A DNA stretch of 64,000 nt from Streptomyces sp. B21-083 (lineage in GTDB: Bacteria; Actinomycetota; Actinomycetes; Streptomycetales; Streptomycetaceae), in NCBI RefSeq assembly GCF_036898825.1, contig NZ_JARUND010000001.1, forward strand, positions 1,116,001-1,180,000, written 5' to 3'. The position numbers and the translations under genes are program-made. Within the stretch, counting starts at the first letter, position 1; every line of letters starts with the position of its first letter. The notes beneath the pieces were generated by a model. It did not search any database, had not been told where the DNA came from, and saw only the letters and a program-made list of their open reading frames with translations. This document shows positions 60,129 through 64,000 of this stretch, one piece after another.

Positions 60129-60159
60129 TTGACCCTCGACCTTGTCGAGGGCTCAGAGT
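60129..60159 (+). promoter_or_regulatory. MerR-type promoter with 19-bp spacer and 8-bp dyad
   Basis: TTGACC (60129-60134) and CAGAGT (60154-60159) are separated by 19 bases. CCCTCGAC-CTT-GTCGAGGG (60133-60151) fills the spacer as a perfect dyad. This is the classical layout of a promoter activated or autoregulated by MerR proteins. It lies 20 bases before the start of the MerR gene, which also rules out the upstream in-frame ATG. Confidence 0.8.
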
Positions 60160-60178
60160 TCCAGGTGTGGAGAACGAG

Positions 60179-61267
60179 ATGCGCAGCATCGGGGAGATGG
60201 CCCGGGACGGCGGACTGAGCGTGAGCGCGCTGCGGTTCTACGACCGTGCCGGTGTGCTGGTCCCCGCCTGGGTGGACCCCGTCAGCGGCTACCGCTGGTA
60301 CGAGCCCGGGCAGTTGGAGGAAGCCCGGTTGCTGGCCCGGCTGCGTCGGGCGGGCATGCCGTTGGCGGACATCCGGCTCGTGCTGGCCGGGTGGGCCGGC
60401 GCGGACACGGACCTGGTGCGAAGTCTCCTTGAGGCTCACCTGCGCCGTCTCGAACTGGGGCTGTCCGACGCCCGCAGTCAGTTCTCCACGCTCCGAGCTC
60501 TACTCGACCACAGGGAGAACCCCATGACGTCGCTTCACACCGCAGCCACCGCCACCCGACTGTCCGTCGCCGCGCCGGAGTTGGCCGCGGCGCTGGACAC
60601 GGTCCGCTTCGCGGCCGGCAGCGATCCGGAGCTGCCGATGCTCAGTGGCATCCTGTTCGACATCGAAGGAGAGGAACTCCGGCTGGTGGCCACCGACCGC
60701 TACCGCATGGCTGTCGCGCGAGCACGCGCCACCGGGCACGGCGGGCCACGGACGCAGGTGGTCGTGCCCCTTCCGCTCGCCGACGCGATGCGGGCGCTGC
60801 TGACCGGTGAGGAGCCCGTCCAGCTCGCGGTGGACGGTGATCGTGTCAGCCTGGAAACCGGTGACCGGCAGACATCCGGCCAGTCCCTCGGCCACGAGTT
60901 CCCCGACTACCGCCGCCTCGCCGACCTCCCGGCCGGTCGCCGGGTCCACGTCGAGACGGCGGCCTTCCGCATGGCCCTTGAGACCGGCCCGGTCCGCACG
61001 GGCGAGACGCGTGAGCAGGACGGCGAGCCTCACGACCTCAGCCTGCTCCGGGTGACGGAGAACGAGTCCGTGATCGTGTGCGACGACGGTGACGACGACC
61101 AGAACAACGTGGCCGTCAACCGAGAGTTCCTGCTGCACGCGCTCACCGCCGGGGCCCGGGACGAGCTGATCCTGGAACTGGGCGCGCCCACGGCACCGCT
61201 CGCAATCCGCCGGCCCGACGACGAGCACGCCTTCTCGCTCCTTATGCCGGTCCGCCTGGAGAACTAG
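60179..61267 (+). CDS. MerR regulator fused to a DNA polymerase III beta-clamp-like domain
   Basis: A 362-residue protein. Residues 1-110 are MerR: RSIGEMARDGGLSVSALRFYDRAGVLVPAWVDPVSGYRWYEPGQLEEARLLARLRRAGMPLADIRLVL (helix-turn-helix and wing), then a dimer coiled coil. From about 130 to the end it matches one to two domains of the sliding-clamp fold (LAAALDTVRFAAGSDPELPMLSGILFDIEGEELRLVATDRYRMAVARA; HEFPDYRRLADLPAGRRVHVETAAFRMAL; VAVNREFLLHALTAGARDELILELG). This fused architecture is known in actinobacteria, where the clamp-like part is presumed an effector-binding module. Its promoter has the MerR 19-bp spacer and dyad. Confidence 0.88.
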   Translation: MRSIGEMARDGGLSVSALRFYDRAGVLVPAWVDPVSGYRWYEPGQLEEARLLARLRRAGMPLADIRLVLAGWAGADTDLVRSLLEAHLRRLELGLSDARSQFSTLRALLDHRENPMTSLHTAATATRLSVAAPELAAALDTVRFAAGSDPELPMLSGILFDIEGEELRLVATDRYRMAVARARATGHGGPRTQVVVPLPLADAMRALLTGEEPVQLAVDGDRVSLETGDRQTSGQSLGHEFPDYRRLADLPAGRRVHVETAAFRMALETGPVRTGETREQDGEPHDLSLLRVTENESVIVCDDGDDDQNNVAVNREFLLHALTAGARDELILELGAPTAPLAIRRPDDEHAFSLLMPVRLEN

Positions 61268-61438
61268 CTTCCGTCCGTCGCGACAGGTTCCGTCCGCCGA
61301 ACAACTCTTGCAGGGCGCACCTTCACCTCGGCCGAACTCCCGCACGCCCCTGCCCATTTGGGGTGTTGCTGTCCCATACTTCGCGGAAGGGGTTGGTCCC
61401 GTATCTCGTCCGGGGCCGGGGCGATGGGGGGACGATCC

Positions 61439-64000
61439 ATGGCTGACGCACGTCTTCAGTGGCTCCAGGAAGCCGTTTCCGTCTTCGGTGCCGAATGCAA
61501 GCGGAACCTGTCGGGTCCGGGTGACCGTGAGGCAGCGATCCGCAGCCCACTTGAGCAACTGTTCCGCACGATCGCCGCGCACCATGCCCGCCCCGAGATC
61601 GACTGGTTCCCGGAGACGCGCATCCCGCACCTCGGGGTGCGGCCCGACTACGCCGTGCGCGTCGGCGCGGACGTGACCGGTTACATCGAGGTGAAACGGC
61701 CCGGAAAGAGCATCGATCCGGACTCCTTCACCGGTCACGACAAGAGACAGTGGGAACGCCTGCGCGACCTCCCCAACCTGCTCTACACCAACGGCACCCA
61801 TTGGCGTGTCTTCCAGTACGGCACACAGGTCGGTGAGGAGGTCGTGCTGGCGGGGGCCTTGAAGAGCGCCGGTGAGAAACTGACAGCCGTCGATCTCGCC
61901 GCCTTCGACGCACTGGCCCAGGCTGTGCTCTGCTGGGAACCCTCGAAGATCCGTCGAGTTCCGGTACTCGTCCAGCACATCGCTCCGCTGTGCCGCCTAC
62001 TGCGCGAGGCCGTACGGGAACAACTACGGGCCGAAGCCGCACTGGACGCGGCCGACTCCGCCGCCGACCGCCCTTTCACCGGCCTCAGAAGCGACTGGCG
62101 CCGGTTCCTCTTCCCCACCGCGGACGACGCGACCTTCGCCGACGGCTACGCCCAGACGGTCACCTTCGCGCTGCTCCTTGCCCGCACCGAGCACATCCCG
62201 CTCACCGGCACGAGCTTCCACGAGATCGGCCGCCGCCTCAATGCGGGCCACGCTCTGATGGGCAAAGCACTCCAACTGCTCACCGACAACGTCAATGAGC
62301 GGTTCGAAGTCACCTTGAACCTCCTCGCCCGTACCGTCGCGGCCGTCGACTGGGAGACCATCCGGCAGGGCAACCGGGACGCCTACCTCCACCTCTACGA
62401 GTCGTTCCTCTCCGTCTACGACGACAGCCTCCGCCAGCGCAGCGGCTCGTACTACACACCTCACCAGATCGTCGAGGAGATGGTCCGGCTCGCCGAGGAG
62501 GTGCTGCGCACCCGTCTGGGCAAAGCCCGCGGCTACGGCGACGAGAGCGTGCACATCGTCGACCCGGCGATGGGCACCGGCACTTATCTGCACACGGTCA
62601 TCGAGCGGGTGGCACAGCAGGCGGCCCAGCGGCACGGCGACGCCATGGCACCCGACGCGATCGGCCGGCTCGCCGAGCGACTGTACGGCTTCGAGCTGCA
62701 GATGGGCCCGTTCGCCGTCGCCGAACTCCGCGCGGCCGACCTGCTCAAGAAGCACGGCGCCCCGCTCCCGCCCGGCGGACTCAACCTCCATGTCACGGAC
62801 ACACTCGACGATCCCTTCGTCCAGGAGGAGCAGCTCGCTTCGACGTACGCGGCCCTCTCCGTGTCACGCGCCCGCGCCAACAACGTCAAGGCCAACGTCC
62901 CAGTCACCGTGGTCATCTCCAATCCCCCGTACGACGACAAGGCGGAGAACCGCGGGGGTTGGATCGAGAAGCGGGTGAAAGGCCAGGGCCGTCCTCCCCT
63001 GGACGACTTCCGGTATCCGGGTAACGGCCGCTACGAGCACGCCCTGAAGAACCTGTACGTCTACTTCTGGCGCTGGGCCACATGGAAGGTCTTCGACGCC
63101 CAGCCGGACGACCGGCACGGCGTCGTCTGCTTCATCACCCCGTCGGCGTTCGCCACCGGTCCCGCCGGGCGGGGCATGCGCGACTACCTGCGCAGGACCT
63201 GCGACGAGGGGTGGGTCATCAACCTGTCACCGGAGGGGCAGCGGTCGGACGTGGCCACCCGCGTATTCCCTCACGTCGCCCAACCGCTGTCGATCTGCGT
63301 GTTCGTACGGCGGGCCGATCACGACGCCAACCGTCCGGCACGCGTCCACTACCGGGCTCTGCAGGGCAGGCGGGCGGACAAGTTCGCCCAGCTCCGGGAA
63401 GTGAGTCTGGATGACGGGGGCTGGCGGGACGCCCATGCGCGGGGAGCGCGGCCATTTACGCCGGCCACTTTGTCAGGGTGGGACGACCTCCCTGCGATGG
63501 AGGACCTGTTCCCGTGGGGAAGTCTTGGCATCACTACCAACAGGTCCTGGGTGAACTCACCGTCCGAATCGGTCCTACAGCGGCGCTGGTCCCGTCTTCT
63601 GGCAGAAGAGAACCCTGAGGTAAAGGCCGTTCTGTTCAAGCAGACACGAGATCGCCAACTCGACAAACGGGTGGCTGGTTTGCCGAAGTTTCCGCATCCC
63701 AACCGAACCATCAACGAAGAGACCGAAGCTCGCCCACCACTTCTGCGCATAGCCCGACGCAGCTTTGACCGCCAGTGGCTCATCGCCGACAGCAGGGCTC
63801 TCGACTTCGCGCGCCCCGACTTATGGGAGTCCTTGCGGCCGGGGCAGGTGTTCCTCAACCAGCAGAGCAGCCAGGAGATCAGCAGTGGTCCCGCCCTGAT
63901 GGCGACCTCGCTGTTACCGGACACCCATCACTTCAACGGCCGGGGCGGAAGGGTGCACCCCATTCTCCATCCCGACGGCAACGCCAACGTACCTACCGGG
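61439..64000 (+). CDS. type ISP-like restriction-methyltransferase, 3' end beyond window
   Basis: At least 854 residues; frame still open at 64000. The N-terminus holds a PD-(D/E)xK nuclease signature, PDYAVRVGADVTGYIEVKRPG (Asp...Glu-x-Lys, about residues 73-93). A helical coupler follows, then the gamma-class DNA methyltransferase: YYTPHQIVEEMVRLAEEV, motif I HIVDPAMGTGTYLHTVI (about 365) and motif IV VVISNPPYDD (about 490), giving N6-adenine or N4-cytosine methylation. The C-terminal target-recognition part ends in HHFNGRGGRVHPIL, typical of type ISP enzymes. No helicase motifs, so closer to a type IIG arrangement. Two in-frame TTA codons (63821, 63914) imply bldA dependence. GC drops after about 63450. 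Confidence 0.88.
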   Translation, partial: MADARLQWLQEAVSVFGAECKRNLSGPGDREAAIRSPLEQLFRTIAAHHARPEIDWFPETRIPHLGVRPDYAVRVGADVTGYIEVKRPGKSIDPDSFTGHDKRQWERLRDLPNLLYTNGTHWRVFQYGTQVGEEVVLAGALKSAGEKLTAVDLAAFDALAQAVLCWEPSKIRRVPVLVQHIAPLCRLLREAVREQLRAEAALDAADSAADRPFTGLRSDWRRFLFPTADDATFADGYAQTVTFALLLARTEHIPLTGTSFHEIGRRLNAGHALMGKALQLLTDNVNERFEVTLNLLARTVAAVDWETIRQGNRDAYLHLYESFLSVYDDSLRQRSGSYYTPHQIVEEMVRLAEEVLRTRLGKARGYGDESVHIVDPAMGTGTYLHTVIERVAQQAAQRHGDAMAPDAIGRLAERLYGFELQMGPFAVAELRAADLLKKHGAPLPPGGLNLHVTDTLDDPFVQEEQLASTYAALSVSRARANNVKANVPVTVVISNPPYDDKAENRGGWIEKRVKGQGRPPLDDFRYPGNGRYEHALKNLYVYFWRWATWKVFDAQPDDRHGVVCFITPSAFATGPAGRGMRDYLRRTCDEGWVINLSPEGQRSDVATRVFPHVAQPLSICVFVRRADHDANRPARVHYRALQGRRADKFAQLREVSLDDGGWRDAHARGARPFTPATLSGWDDLPAMEDLFPWGSLGITTNRSWVNSPSESVLQRRWSRLLAEENPEVKAVLFKQTRDRQLDKRVAGLPKFPHPNRTINEETEARPPLLRIARRSFDRQWLIADSRALDFARPDLWESLRPGQVFLNQQSSQEISSGPALMATSLLPDTHHFNGRGGRVHPILHPDGNANVPTG

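Noticed and set aside
1..64000. CRISPR arrays, tRNA or rRNA genes, intact insertion sequences
   Set aside because: No regularly spaced repeats with unique spacers, cloverleaf sequences or transposase motifs were recognised in reading both strands.

Overview
The window is typical Streptomyces chromosome: very high GC with strong third-position GC bias, GTG and TTG starts, a dispersed Streptomyces intergenic palindrome near the left end, secreted glycoside hydrolases, and many single-gene regulators. All calls come from reading the sequence and recalled family knowledge; no database search was possible.

Left part (1-9.8 kb). The 3' end of 6-phosphogluconate dehydrogenase is followed by a 112-bp tandem repeat and a row of housekeeping or accessory genes on the minus strand: a proline-rich peptide, an Asp/Glu racemase-like protein, a small GNAT and panD. 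Next comes a stress or drug-resistance-like patch with a broken alpha/beta hydrolase, a VOC protein, an MBL-fold hydrolase, a PPOX protein, a MarR regulator and a UvrA2-like ABC protein. CTTCCNNnGAA(t/g) sites lie upstream of the VOC gene, the marR gene and the uvrA-like gene.

Fucose region (9.8-21.4 kb and 28.4-30.3 kb). A minus-strand operon reads fuconate-dehydratase-like enolase, sugar-binding lipoprotein, two ABC permeases, mutarotase, [remnant of an FAH-family hydrolase], SDR dehydrogenase, aldo-keto reductase, [5' stump of an L-fuconolactonase-like amidohydrolase]. A divergent FadR-type regulator lies at its head. This is the non-phosphorylating L-fucose pathway with two steps broken. 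A large secreted beta-helix protein shares a candidate operator with the operon head. A Tat-exported GH29 alpha-L-fucosidase lies 7 kb further on. Between them are TerC, a subtilase, an HxlR regulator and an NTF2-like protein.

Middle (30.8-34.5 kb). A lipoprotein polysaccharide deacetylase is followed by a divergent HxlR/NmrA pair separated by a near-perfect dyad operator, then about 0.9 kb with no recognisable gene.

Defense island (34.5-64 kb). Tightly overlapping drmA-drmB-drmC, the DISARM core, lies divergent to a UvrD-type helicase with a RelE/ParE-like N-terminus. This helicase converges on a giant (about 2,090 aa) SF1 helicase that carries a Vsr/DUF559-like nuclease domain and a GreA/GreB-type C-terminal domain. 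A ParB-like (DGQHR) protein follows, divergent from the giant gene. An imperfect palindrome around GTTGACTnAGTTCAC lies in the drmA/uvrD gap, and related copies lie in front of the giant helicase and the ParB-like gene. This points to one co-regulated antiphage unit that lacks the usual DISARM drmD and methylase. Further right are a GmrSD-like nuclease gene fused to an alkyltransferase-like domain but carrying a frameshift, and a type VII secretion cassette (lipoprotein, WXG100, effector, membrane protein and two paired proteins). After these come a frameshifted small gene, an unidentified membrane/coiled-coil protein, a MerR-beta-clamp fusion with a textbook MerR promoter, and an open-ended nuclease-methyltransferase of the type ISP class with two TTA codons.
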